Positions 40,701-50,116 of a stretch of DNA of 64,000 bases are shown here, in pieces. Under the pieces are notes generated by a model, which saw only the letters and a list, made by a program, of their open reading frames with translations, ran no database searches and had not been told where the DNA came from. The stretch is taken from contig CM035357.1 of NCBI GenBank assembly GCA_020137815.1, positions 1,384,974-1,448,973 on the forward strand. Reading direction: 5' to 3'. This DNA is from Hormiphora californensis. Lineage: Eukaryota > Ctenophora > Tentaculata > Cydippida > Pleurobrachiidae. Both the position numbers and the translations under genes were made by a program. Positions within the stretch are counted from its first letter, which is position 1, and each line of letters begins with the position of its first letter.

Positions 40701-43700
40701 AACTAACTATTGGACTGTGCGTTGCCGGGGAGACTGCTCGCTGGTGACTGAGAGATCATATGTTCTCAAATATTGGTATTTGAGGCGGATTTAAGTTGCA
40801 TTTTAGTGAGGGGAAGAGCTAATATTGGACAATAATGTAGCTGTAATTTAGTAGTGAGACCAGGCAAGGCTCGAGAGACAGTTCAGTGGTAACTGGGAGG
40901 TCATGTGTGATGGAAATGAGAACTAGAGACAGATTTGAGTTGCATTTTATTGATGAAAATAGCCCTTTTTGGTGTCTGAGACAAGCAAAAGTGAAACGAA
41001 ATGCAACGTGACGAACGAGTAATGAATAGAATTCTGCTCTGTGACTTGTTAGTGCTCCTTTATCAAACACGCAATGGCAAAGTACAAAGTTTCCCCAATT
41101 TAATTAAATGCGAAATTCCAAAGTTTTGGTCGATTTTGGCCAAAATTGCTGCCCTAAACTAACTATTGGACTGTGCGTTGCCGGGGAGACTGCTCGCTGG
41201 TGACTGAGAGATCATATGTTCTCAAATATTGGTATTTGAGGCGGATTTAAGTTGCATTTTAGTGAGGGGAAGAGCTAATATTGGACAATAATGTAGCTGT
41301 AATTTAGTAGTGAGACCAGGCAAGGCTCGAGAGACAGTTCAGTGGTAACTGGGAGGTCATGTGTGATGGAAATGAGAACTAGAGACAGATTTGAGTTGCA
41401 TTTCATTGATGAAAATAGCCCTTTTTGGTGTCTGAGACAAGCAAAAGTGAAACGAAATGCAACGTGACGAACGAGTAATGAATAGAATTCTGCTCTGTGA
41501 CTTGTTAGTGCTCCTTTATCAAACACGCAATGGCAAAGTACAAAGTTTCCCCAATTTAATTAAATGCGAAATTCCAAAGTTTTGGTCGATTTTGGCCAAA
41601 ATTGCTGCCCTAAACTAACTATTGGACTGTGCGTTGCCGGGGAGACTGCTCGCTGGTGACTGAGAGATCATATGTTCTCAAATATTGGTATTTGAGGCGG
41701 ATTTAAGTTGCATTTTAGTGAGGGGAAGAGCTAATATTGGACAATAATGTAGCTGTAATTTAGTAGTGAGACCAGGCAAGGCTCGAGAGACAGTTCAGTG
41801 GTAACTGGGAGGTCATGTGTGATGGAAATGAGAACTAGAGACAGATTTGAGTTGCATTTTATTGATGAAAATAGCCCTTTTTGGTGTCTGAGACAAGCAA
41901 AAGTGAAACGAAATGCAACGTGACGAACGAGTAATGAATAGAATTCTGCTCTGTGACTTGTTAGTGCTCCTTTATCAAACACGCAATGGCAAAGTACAAA
42001 GTTTCCCCAATTTAATTAAATGCGAAATTCCAAAGTTTTGGTCGATTTTGGCCAAAATTGCTGCCCTAAACTAACTATTGGACTGTGCGTTGCCGGGGAG
42101 ACTGCTCGCTGGTGACTGAGAGATCATATGTTCTCAAATATTGGTATTTGAGGCGGATTTAAGTTGCATTTTAGTGAGGGGAAGAGCTAATATTGGACAA
42201 TAATGTAGCTGTAATTTAGTAGTGAGACCAGGCAAGGCTCGAGAGACAGTTCAGTGGTAACTGGGAGGTCATGTGTGATGGAAATGAGAACTAGAGACAG
42301 ATTTGAGTTGCATTTTATTGATGAAAATAGCCCTTTTTGGTGTCTGAGACAAGCAAAAGTGAAACGAAATGCAACGTGACGAACGAGTAATGAATAGAAT
42401 TCTGCTCTGTGACTTGTTAGTGCTCCTTTATCAAACACGCAATGGCAAAGTACAAAGTTTCCCCAATTTAATTAAATGCGAAATTCCAAAGTTTTGGTCG
42501 ATTTTGGCCAAAATTGCTGCCCTAAACTAACTATTGGACTGTGCGTTGCCGGGGAGACTGCTCGCTGGTGACTGAGAGATCATATGTTCTCAAATATTGG
42601 TATTTGAGGCGGATTTAAGTTGCATTTTAGTGAGGGGAAGAGCTAATATTGGACAATAATGTAGCTGTAATTTAGTAGTGAGACCAGGCAAGGCTCGAGA
42701 GACAGTTCAGTGGTAACTGGGAGGTCATGTGTGATGGAAATGAGAACTAGAGACAGATTTGAGTTGCATTTTATTGATGAAAATAGCCCTTTTTGGTGTC
42801 TGAGACAAGCAAAAGTGAAACGAAATGCAACGTGACGAACGAGTAATGAATAGAATTCTGCTCTGTGACTTGTTAGTGCTCCTTTATCAAACACGCAATG
42901 GCAAAGTACAAAGTTTCCCCAATTTAATTAAATGCGAAATTCCAAAGTTTTGGTCGATTTTGGCCAAAATTGCTGCCCTAAACTAACTATTGGACTGTGC
43001 GTTGCCGGGGAGACTGCTCGCTGGTGACTGAGAGATCATATGTTCTCAAATATTGGTATTTGAGGCGGATTTAAGTTGCATTTTAGTGAGGGGAAGAGCT
43101 AATATTGGACAATAATGTAGCTGTAATTTAGTAGTGAGACCAGGCAAGGCTCGAGAGACAGTTCAGTGGTAACTGGGAGGTCATGTGTGATGGAAATGAG
43201 AACTAGAGACAGATTTGAGTTGCATTTTATTGATGAAAATAGCCCTTTTTGGTGTCTGAGACAAGCAAAAGTGAAACGAAATGCAACGTGACGAACGAGT
43301 AATGAATAGAATTCTGCTCTGTGACTTGTTAGTGCTCCTTTATCAAACACGCAATGGCAAAGTACAAAGTTTCCCCAATTTAATTAAATGCGAAATTCCA
43401 AAGTTTTGGTCGATTTTGGCCAAAATTGCTGCCCTAAACTAACTATTGGACTGTGCGTTGCCGGGGAGACTGCTCGCTGGTGACTGAGAGATCATATGTT
43501 CTCAAATATTGGTATTTGAGGCGGATTTAAGTTGCATTTTAGTGAGGGGAAGAGCTAATATTGGACAATAATGTAGCTGTAATTTAGTAGTGAGACCAGG
43601 CAAGGCTCGAGAGACAGTTCAGTGGTAACTGGGAGGTCATGTGTGATGGAAATGAGAACTAGAGACAGATTTGAGTTGCATTTTATTGATGAAAATAGCC

Positions 43701-46700
43701 CTTTTTGGTGTCTGAGACAAGCAAAAGTGAAACGAAATGCAACGTGACGAACGAGTAATGAATAGAATTCTGCTCTGTGACTTGTTAGTGCTCCTTTATC
43801 AAACACGCAATGGCAAAGTACAAAGTTTCCCCAATTTAATTAAATGCGAAATTCCAAAGTTTTGGTCGATTTTGGCCAAAATTGCTGCCCTAAACTAACT
43901 ATTGGACTGTGCGTTGCCGGGGAGACTGCTCGCTGGTGACTGAGAGATCATATGTTCTCAAATATTGGTATTTGAGGCGGATTTAAGTTGCATTTTAGTG
44001 AGGGGAAGAGCTAATATTGGACAATAATGTAGCTGTAATTTAGTAGTGAGACCAGGCAAGGCTCGAGAGACAGTTCAGTGGTAACTGGGAGGTCATGTGT
44101 GATGGAAATGAGAACTAGAGACAGATTTGAGTTGCATTTTATTGATGAAAATAGCCCTTTTTGGTGTCTGAGACAAGCAAAAGTGAAACGAAATGCAACG
44201 TGACGAACGAGTAATGAATAGAATTCTGCTCTGTGACTTGTTAGTGCTCCTTTATCAAACACGCAATGGCAAAGTACAAAGTTTCCCCAATTTAATTAAA
44301 TGCGAAATTCCAAAGTTTTGGTCGATTTTGGCCAAAATTGCTGCCCTAAACTAACTATTGGACTGTGCGTTGCCGGGGAGACTGCTCGCTGGTGACTGAG
44401 AGATCATATGTTCTCAAATATTGGTATTTGAGGCGGATTTAAGTTGCATTTTAGTGAGGGGAAGAGCTAATATTGGACAATAATGTAGCTGTAATTTAGT
44501 AGTGAGACCAGGCAAGGCTCGAGAGACAGTTCAGTGGTAACTGGGAGGTCATGTGTGATGGAAATGAGAACTAGAGACAGATTTGAGTTGCATTTTATTG
44601 ATGAAAATAGCCCTTTTTGGTGTCTGAGACAAGCAAAAGTGAAACGAAATGCAACGTGACGAACGAGTAATGAATAGAATTCTGCTCTGTGACTTGTTAG
44701 TGCTCCTTTATCAAACACGCAATGGCAAAGTACAAAGTTTCCCCAATTTAATTAAATGCGAAATTCCAAAGTTTTGGTCGATTTTGGCCAAAATTGCTGC
44801 CCTAAACTAACTATTGGACTGTGCGTTGCCGGGGAGACTGCTCGCTGGTGACTGAGAGATCATATGTTCTCAAATATTGGTATTTGAGGCGGATTTAAGT
44901 TGCATTTTAGTGAGGGGAAGAGCTAATATTGGACAATAATGTAGCTGTAATTTAGTAGTGAGACCAGGCAAGGCTCGAGAGACAGTTCAGTGGTAACTGG
45001 GAGGTCATGTGTGATGGAAATGAGAACTAGAGACAGATTTGAGTTGCATTTTATTGATGAAAATAGCCCTTTTTGGTGTCTGAGACAAGCAAAAGTGAAA
45101 CGAAATGCAACGTGACGAACGAGTAATGAATAGAATTCTGCTCTGTGACTTGTTAGTGCTCCTTTATCAAACACGCAATGGCAAAGTACAAAGTTTCCCC
45201 AATTTAATTAAATGCGAAATTCCAAAGTTTTGGTCGATTTTGGCCAAAATTGCTGCCCTAAACTAACTATTGGACTGTGCGTTGCCGGGGAGACTGCTCG
45301 CTGGTGACTGAGAGATCATATGTTCTCAAATATTGGTATTTGAGGCGGATTTAAGTTGCATTTTAGTGAGGGGAAGAGCTAATATTGGACAATAATGTAG
45401 CTGTAATTTAGTAGTGAGACCAGGCAAGGCTCGAGAGACAGTTCAGTGGTAACTGGGAGGTCATGTGTGATGGAAATGAGAACTAGAGACAGATTTGAGT
45501 TGCATTTTATTGATGAAAATAGCCCTTTTTGGTGTCTGAGACAAGCAAAAGTGAAACGAAATGCAACGTGACGAACGAGTAATGAATAGAATTCTGCTCT
45601 GTGACTTGTTAGTGCTCCTTTATCAAACACGCAATGGCAAAGTACAAAGTTTCCCCAATTTAATTAAATGCGAAATTCCAAAGTTTTGGTCGATTTTGGC
45701 CAAAATTGCTGCCCTAAACTAACTATTGGACTGTGCGTTGCCGGGGAGACTGCTCGCTGGTGACTGAGAGATCATATGTTCTCAAATATTGGTATTTGAG
45801 GCGGATTTAAGTTGCATTTTAGTGAGGGGAAGAGCTAATATTGGACAATAATGTAGCTGTAATTTAGTAGTGAGACCAGGCAAGGCTCGAGAGACAGTTC
45901 AGTGGTAACTGGGAGGTCATGTGTGATGGAAATGAGAACTAGAGACAGATTTGAGTTGCATTTTATTGATGAAAATAGCCCTTTTTGGTGTCTGAGACAA
46001 GCAAAAGTGAAACGAAATGCAACGTGACGAACGAGTCGGTGGTCGTTCGTTCAGCGGTATCTAAGCGACAGTGCTCCTTCATAAAACACTCTAAGTGACC
46101 AAAGCTGTAAAGCTGTTATTCACACTTTTGGAACTTCCAGGGGAAGTTTGTTAATATTTTCGAATGACTTTTAACATGCCAGTCCCCATAGTTACCACTT
46201 CAGTTGCCATGGCAACCGTGTTTTTGACGTTGAAAGGGGCGAAAAGAACCATCCGGCGAAGCCGGGTGGGTTATCAAAATGCCCTTACTTGAGGCGCACC
46301 CAATGGGTGCGCTAGTATAATATATAATACTAAAGTCGGAAAACTTCAAAAAATCCGACTTTAGCTCATTAATTAATTCTAAAGTGCGTTTCAAACGACT
46401 TGACCTGAGATTCCTGGAAATTCAGGATTTCCCCTTTGTAAATACACGTGCAATGCGCCAAATTCCAAGAATTACGGGTCAAGTCGCTTGAAACGGACTT
46501 TAGTAAAAGTCAAGTTAATAACACCCAGTAGCTTCTCTATCGCACAGCCCCCTCCCTCCGGATTCCGATTAGGGCTGCTACCATTATTGCTACTGCAGGG
46601 GTGTCCGGGGGCTTGATACTAACCAGTGGTTACCATCATGGTAGCTTGTAACCATGGTAACCAATACCCTCCCATACCAGGTGGTAAAGTGGAGGAACTA

Positions 46701-47473
46701 GCTGAACAAATTGAGAAGACTCTTACAAAAGATGAGACATGTCAAATATCCATCACCCCTATTACATACCCCTCGCAGTGTGTAGAGGTAAGTACAGCTG
46801 CTAAATTAGGGCCTGACTTGTCTGAGAACCCCCTGCTGAACAGACATGTTCCTCGTCTGTCAGCTCTCACACCTGGCCGAAGGCCCGGTGTGAGCTTACG
46901 CGAGCCCGAAGGGCGAGCGTAAGCGAGGCGCCTAAACTCTAAAGGGCCGAATGGACAGACTGCGTAGCATGGCAATTTTTTAGCATTGCTAATTCCTCTC
47001 GACTCGAGATTCTCGAGCTTTTCTTAGTTTTCATAATCGTAACGCATACATACACAGATTGTACCCAGATTTCTTCCTTTAGGTTGTAATGCGAGATATA
47101 GACTACGGACAGTCCCCACAAAGTCTACTGGAAGGCAAGAAGTGGGGCCCAACTACCAATCTTTACTCCCTCAACATGGCTTGCCGACTAAGCGATCTGC
47201 TGGATTTCAGTCAGTCCATGGTGAGTTCCCTGATCACTACCCACTACCTGCACTACCTGATCACACCCACGTCCTAGTGGGACGGTTCCACTACCCTCTC
47301 CCCACTACCTGATCACACCCACTATCTCCGCCCACTACCTGATCACATCGCACCCACTATCTCAACAGGAAGTCCAGGAGATGTGGATTAGTGATGGGGG
47401 TGTATTCAGACAGGTCTTCCCAACTGCTGATATTGAACTTGAGGTTAATCCAGCCACTCTTCATGTTGCGTGA
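28723..47473 (+). CDS. MALT1: MALT1-type paracaspase, 16 exons, 879 residues
   Basis: Exons: 28723-28855, 29081-29251, 29425-29570, 29659-29755, 33853-34039, 34325-34571, 34989-35091, 35812-36043, 36221-36342, 36603-36749, 36961-37088, 37580-37689, 38261-38727, 46681-46787, 47083-47220, 47369-47473. All phases agree; total 880 codons with stop. An in-frame TGA just before the ATG supports the start. Order of parts: death domain (about 8-95; RGWRPLIAFL, QRGWNVGKLMDTL), Ig domain (105-182; LQWYHGKECL), second Ig (183-255; LQWYCDG, YSCVA), caspase-like domain (289-480) with KVALVIGNQSY, catalytic His in AGHG (about 363) and Cys in LLLLDMC (about 412), then a third Ig-like region and a long tail. 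Exon 13 adds a Gly run and five GPESG/GDPE-type heptads. Human MALT1 is similar in size and cleaves after Arg in NF-kB signalling. Intron 4 contains two antisense genes and intron 13 a satellite array. Confidence 0.95.
30139..31157 (-). CDS. single-pass Cys-rich membrane protein, 237 residues, nested in paracaspase intron 4
   Basis: Three exons: 31010-31157, 30641-30888, 30139-30456; phases fit and the sum is 238 codons with stop. Signal peptide MPLVLCFIVSTFILPVTEA, then a Cys-rich ectodomain (QCYDGC, LCRSSDIKTC, SESC, HYSEC, CNDENC), one transmembrane helix (LLYIVIFVGLFLLFMFSL) and a 37-residue acidic cytoplasmic tail rich in Ser and Asp. Family not recognised; the spacing of Cys is loosely like small ectodomain receptors, but I would not name it. 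It is transcribed opposite to the host gene and 185 bp from the end of receptor 2. Confidence 0.8.
31343..33442 (-). CDS. rhodopsin-like G protein-coupled receptor 2, 338 residues, nested in paracaspase intron 4
   Basis: Six exons: 33274-33442, 33020-33075, 32415-32761, 31926-32131, 31619-31685, 31343-31514. Phases agree; 339 codons with stop. Helix 1 is split by intron 1 at LAVLG|NAVVLVASL, helix 2 has EGIAIADMVYG, helix 3 carries the disulphide Cys (WLCEV), helix 6 SLVYIISYAP, and helix 7 NNSLNPLIYM (NPxxY). Counting from the helix-3 Cys, the DRY site reads NKL, so Arg 3.50 is Lys. The start ATG at 33442 is the first in frame in this exon; the N terminus is short with an N-glycosylation sequon (NQS). 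MITE copy 8 sits exactly on the donor of exon 31926-32131. Ligand unknown. Confidence 0.87.
31809..31917. mobile_element. hAT-like MITE, copy 8, on a splice donor
   Basis: 109 bp; 8-bp duplication CTGTTTAC / CGGTTTAC (31801-31808, 31918-31925), one mismatch. On the minus strand these are GTAAACAG and GTAAACCG. The latter is the 5' splice site of receptor 2 exon 4, so the donor was duplicated. Confidence 0.93.
32775..32847. mobile_element. pogo-like MITE, 73 bp
   Basis: CAGTTGGACCCCGATTTACT at one end, inverted TAAATCGGGGCCCGACTG at the other, TA on the right. It lies 13 bp upstream of receptor 2 exon 3, in its intron. Confidence 0.75.
33126..33178. repeat. small fold-back
   Basis: TAAGCTAATTGA and TCAATTAGCTTA face each other around CTA, with GACGG / CCGTC further out. 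Just beyond, GACAGAAGCTTTCGAGAACA (33179) also occurs at 63895. Confidence 0.7.
33233..33306. repeat. duplicated 5' splice site of receptor 2 exon 1
   Basis: CCTAGTACAGCTAGCA(A)GCC(C)TGTCCCATAGCA occurs twice, about 41 bp apart. On the minus strand this is the last 30 bp of exon 1 and the AG|GT junction (real donor GTAGGT, copy GTTAGT). Confidence 0.85.
33658..33766. mobile_element. hAT-like MITE, copy 9
   Basis: 109 bp, duplication CTAACCAC at 33650-33657 and 33767-33774; paracaspase intron 4, 86 bp before exon 5. Confidence 0.94.
34189..34297. mobile_element. hAT-like MITE, copy 10
   Basis: 109 bp, duplication CCATCTAC / CCATCTAT (34181-34188, 34298-34305); paracaspase intron 5, 27 bp before exon 6. 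An (ACAA)n tract follows at 34589-34622. Confidence 0.93.
35731..35775. mobile_element. fragment of the 9-bp-duplication MITE
   Basis: TTGGTGCGCTACGCGCGCCA... to ...TGACTGCGTCACCAA, inverted relative to 26115 and internally shortened. No duplication visible. Confidence 0.65.
37069..37345. repeat. triplicated 5' splice site of paracaspase exon 11 separated by (CCA)n
   Basis: ATACTTGACCAT|GTGAGTATAA, the end of exon 11 with its donor, occurs at 37077, 37195 and 37316, each followed by CCA repeats or their start. The flanking CACCCAATAC(C/T)ATT is copied too. Each copy keeps an intact GTGAGT. Confidence 0.9.
37668..37995. repeat. 5' splice site of paracaspase exon 12 in tandem repeat, 3-4 copies
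   Basis: A unit of about 80 bp holding CATTTACGG|GTGAGTGGTG and then ACAAACATGCCTTGCC... and GACCTGCGGACCT is repeated head to tail. The first copy is the true end of exon 12; the next ones (near 37759, 37839, 37919) keep the same donor. Confidence 0.9.
38050..38222. repeat. hairpin plus TGTACA-rich palindromic tract
   Basis: TATAGTCTGATTTTAAA...TTTAAAATCCGACTATA at 38047-38099 folds on itself; 38169-38215 is a run of GTGTACA/TGTACAC units. Confidence 0.7.
38728..39906. repeat. start of paracaspase intron 13: poly-T and a 51-54 bp repeat
   Basis: A T run lies at 39009-39032. GGAACAAGGTAAC(G/A)TTTTGCC-containing units repeat about four times at 39175-39350. On the minus strand they encode repeated QRQNVTLFQ in an open frame (39085-39462), but no splice or start evidence makes this a gene. 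Confidence 0.7.
39907..46036. repeat. 456-bp satellite, about 13.4 tandem copies
   Basis: The unit starts TAATATTGGACAATAATGTA and repeats every 456 bp. Copies appear virtually identical; I noticed one substitution near 41403. Each unit contains an 83-codon minus-strand frame with no homology I recognise. GGTGGTCGTTCGTT occurs just left (38996) and at the right border (46038), so the array may have replaced or expanded a local sequence. It occupies intron 13 of the paracaspase gene. Confidence 0.97.
46330..46503. mobile_element. MITE-like inverted repeat (CTAAAGT ends)
   Basis: CTAAAGTGCGTTTCAAACGA at 46379 faces TCGCTTGAAACGGACTTTAG ending 46503, so the TIRs extend over about 27 bp with two or three mismatches. 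A smaller palindrome with the ends CTAAAGTCGGA / TCCGACTTTAG sits directly left at 46330-46364. Confidence 0.75.
46866..46923. repeat. two adjacent compact hairpins with GAA loops
   Basis: CTCACACC...GAA...GGTGTGAG (46866-46894) is directly followed by CTTACGC...GAA...GCGTAAG (46895-46923), in paracaspase intron 14. Similar hairpins (CCGGCGAAGCCGG, GCGCACCCAATGGGTGCGC) are at 46252-46313. Confidence 0.75.
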
Positions 47474-48793
47474 ACAGTGACCACCGCTACGAGGCGCAGT
47501 GAGACAGGGTAACACCCACCCGTTTACTGTTGATGTTAATTCACCCGGAGATTGGACTTGAGTGTAACATGTATTTCCGAGCTGCGTGCAAAATTAAAAG
47601 ACACAGATTTATGTTGCCTACTGTTCTTTTACTCGAAAGATAAAAACATTTTAATATCGATTTGATTGAGATGATACGAGTATGGAATTCTAACATTAAC
47701 ATGAACAGCTTTTTATTTTACATTGGCTAAGTTTTTCCCATAAAGTGTAACAGGTAACTGAGTCTAAAGTATGTTTGTTTTAGCGTTTGTTCATTTAAAT
47801 CATATCTAGATTTCTACTGAAAGTGTAGATCAAGGTGTTAAGTCTGATCTTGATGTAAATGCCAGATCAGAATCTGTCAATACCTCAGTCACACTGACAG
47901 ACTCAAACAGTGAGCTCAGCTCAGCTGAGATCGAGACTCAAGAGTCTCACTGAGACTGGGTGTGAGAAAAGGCTACAAATATTATTGTTTCGTTTATACA
48001 TTCCCTTCCGATAAAGTTATATTTATTACAGTTTTGCCTAACAATTGCATTTGAACTTAATTCATTACGTTTACCAAAATTCTAGTTTTATTTTGTTTCC
48101 AATTTATGCCTCTTGCATGGCACTGTCTGGCGGCACCGCCCGACCCGATTTGAGCAGTGAGCCTGTCTAGTGTCTTGGCCGGGGGCGCCAACCCGATCGG
48201 AGCACTGTCTGTCAAGGTTACAATGCCTAAATGGCATGGAGGTCTGGAAAATCGAGGTTGGATTGAAATGTAACACGCTGAACTTTTATTTAAACGCTGC
48301 GCGTACTTGCCGCGCACGATTTTTATATTATTAAATTTAAAACTTCCAAAAAAATGAAAAACTCGCACGTTTTCAGTTTTGTGCCACACAACTCCGTCAT
48401 TTCTCCACTGATTCTTATTTTCTTCATTCTTGGGCTTGTTGGAATGTAGACAATAATTTCTTTCCAACAAGCCCAAGGAAATTAGAATCAGTAAAGAAAT
48501 GGCGGAGTTATGACACAAAACTTCAAATCAAATCAAATTTTACACAATATAAACGCGTGCGGATTTCCCAGCGAGTGGGTCATCCTTGACAATCACTCTT
48601 AACAATCAGTCTCATACATATAACATCCCCTTCTAACTAACAGTCAGTCTGGCAGTATTATTACAAAACTAAGCAGTCCGTTTCTCCTTCTAAATATATC
48701 TGTTCCTCTCCCCTTTTCAACACTACTTTAAACAAATTAATTTGAGATATGTCCTCAGGATGTTGAGACCGCCCGTAGGGGCAGGCAGAAGTT
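47474..48793. other. intergenic between the paracaspase gene and the LINE ORF1
   Basis: Contains an imperfect inverted repeat at about 48373-48527 with arms of about 65 bp (TTGGGCTTGTTGGAA / TTTCCAACAAGCCCAA near the centre) and a GC-rich stretch at 48115-48215 reminiscent of retroposon sequence. An open frame of 153 codons on the minus strand crosses these repeats and is not convincing. Confidence 0.5.
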
Positions 48794-49852
48794 ATGACGG
48801 AGAAACTCAATACCTCTGATGCAGATGCCGATCCACTGGAATGCTGGGGTTTGTCGATGATGGAAAAACTTCGTTGTGCAGTAGAGGACGTTTTTTATAT
48901 CAAGAACGGGCTCAAACAACCAAGTGAACAACAGGTTGATGGAGTATTGTCCAAGTTATTGGATTCTAGTTTGTATGATGATCCTGAGCAGTACATTGAG
49001 GACACACTGCCGAAAGACTCCGAAATGAGAAAGTATAATGTTGATCGTTTCATGGCTTTCACCGAGAACCTCTCTCGTCATATTTTTCGGATAGTGAGAG
49101 AAATAGGACCAGTTATGAAGGAGAAACGTCTGTATGCAACTGCCCGAATGAAAGAACGCCTGGAACTAGAGGAGTGTAATCAGAAGCTCAAGGAGGTACA
49201 AGAAGAGCTTGGCACTTTTAAGGAAGAAATCGACAAACATCGGGTATCAAGGATTGAACTGCAAGAGAAGCTGATTGAAGCACAAAATACTTTGATTGAA
49301 GTACAAGGTCGGAAACTTAGTTCAGTGTCAGAGTCTGTTCAGAAGCAATTGCAGGGCTACTCCAAGGTGCTGGTACAGAATTGCTCTGCAGCTATTACAC
49401 CATCCCGCCTCCAAGCAGCATTGAAGAAAGCGACTGTACCCCATCCAAGTACAACCGCGGAAGAAGCAACTCTTGATCGCAAGTTGAATTTGGTTATATT
49501 TGGGCTGCCAGAAACTACGGCAAGGGCTACTGAGCATGAAGTTCAGGATATCTTTGGAGAGCTCAATGAAAAACCAGTCATATCTTCTACAAAGCGTATT
49601 GGCGAAAAGACTGATAACCGACCGAGACCAGTAATTGTTACACTTGAAAGGAGGGAAACTTTGTTACAACTTCTAAGAAAAGCAAAACAGCTCCGAGATT
49701 CAGAGAAATTCTCCTCGGTGTTTCTCTCCCCCGACCTAACACCGGAGGAGCAGCGAGAGCGGAAAACTCTCGTTGATACAGTGAAAGGACTGAGGCGAGA
49801 CAATCCGAATGGACGATACTGGGTTAGCAGGGGGGTAATTAAATGTGGCTGA
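48794..49852 (+). CDS. LINE ORF1-type protein (coiled coil + RRM-like), no ORF2
   Basis: Uninterrupted 352-codon frame. Residues about 110-200 form a charged coiled coil (ERLELEECNQKLKEVQEEL). The C-terminal half has NLVIFGLPE, RIGEKTDNRPRPVIV, LLRKAKQLRDS and LSPDLTPEEQRERK, the pattern of the RNA-binding ORF1 of animal non-LTR retrotransposons, where it coats the element's RNA. No endonuclease or reverse transcriptase follows; about 115 bp after the stop the sequence ends in (TAA)n at 49971-49990, as many LINEs do. It may be an ORF1-only derivative or a copy with ORF2 deleted. Confidence 0.8.
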   Translation: MTEKLNTSDADADPLECWGLSMMEKLRCAVEDVFYIKNGLKQPSEQQVDGVLSKLLDSSLYDDPEQYIEDTLPKDSEMRKYNVDRFMAFTENLSRHIFRIVREIGPVMKEKRLYATARMKERLELEECNQKLKEVQEELGTFKEEIDKHRVSRIELQEKLIEAQNTLIEVQGRKLSSVSESVQKQLQGYSKVLVQNCSAAITPSRLQAALKKATVPHPSTTAEEATLDRKLNLVIFGLPETTARATEHEVQDIFGELNEKPVISSTKRIGEKTDNRPRPVIVTLERRETLLQLLRKAKQLRDSEKFSSVFLSPDLTPEEQRERKTLVDTVKGLRRDNPNGRYWVSRGVIKCG

Positions 49853-50116
49853 CCTGCTACATGTAATTTGTACTCTAAAGAGACTTCAAAAGGAACCTTA
49901 TGACTATCAATTTAGCCCACAAAAAGGGGCAGTATATGTTGTATTTTATCCAATGTATACATTTTAGATTTAATAATAATAATAATAATCCCCTCTAAGA
50001 AAGTCTCAAGTAAGTCTCATTCCAACTGCCAACAGTCTAACAGTCCGTTTCTCCAACCCACTCTAACAGTCTGTTTCTCCTACCCACTCTAGCAGTCTGT
50101 TTCTCCTACCCAATTG
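49853..50116. other. LINE 3' tail and short CAGTCTGTTTCTCC repeats
   Basis: (TAA)n at 49971-49990, then CAGTC(C/T)GTTTCTCC... units at 50038-50130 that overlap the end of the receptor 3 reading frame. Confidence 0.6.

Noticed and set aside
40363-45630. Array of identical 83-codon minus-strand genes
   Set aside because: One frame per satellite unit, with no domain and no sign of selection; satellite by-product.
48057-48518. 153-codon minus-strand gene
   Set aside because: The frame runs through an inverted repeat and retroposon-like sequence, with no domain or splice support.
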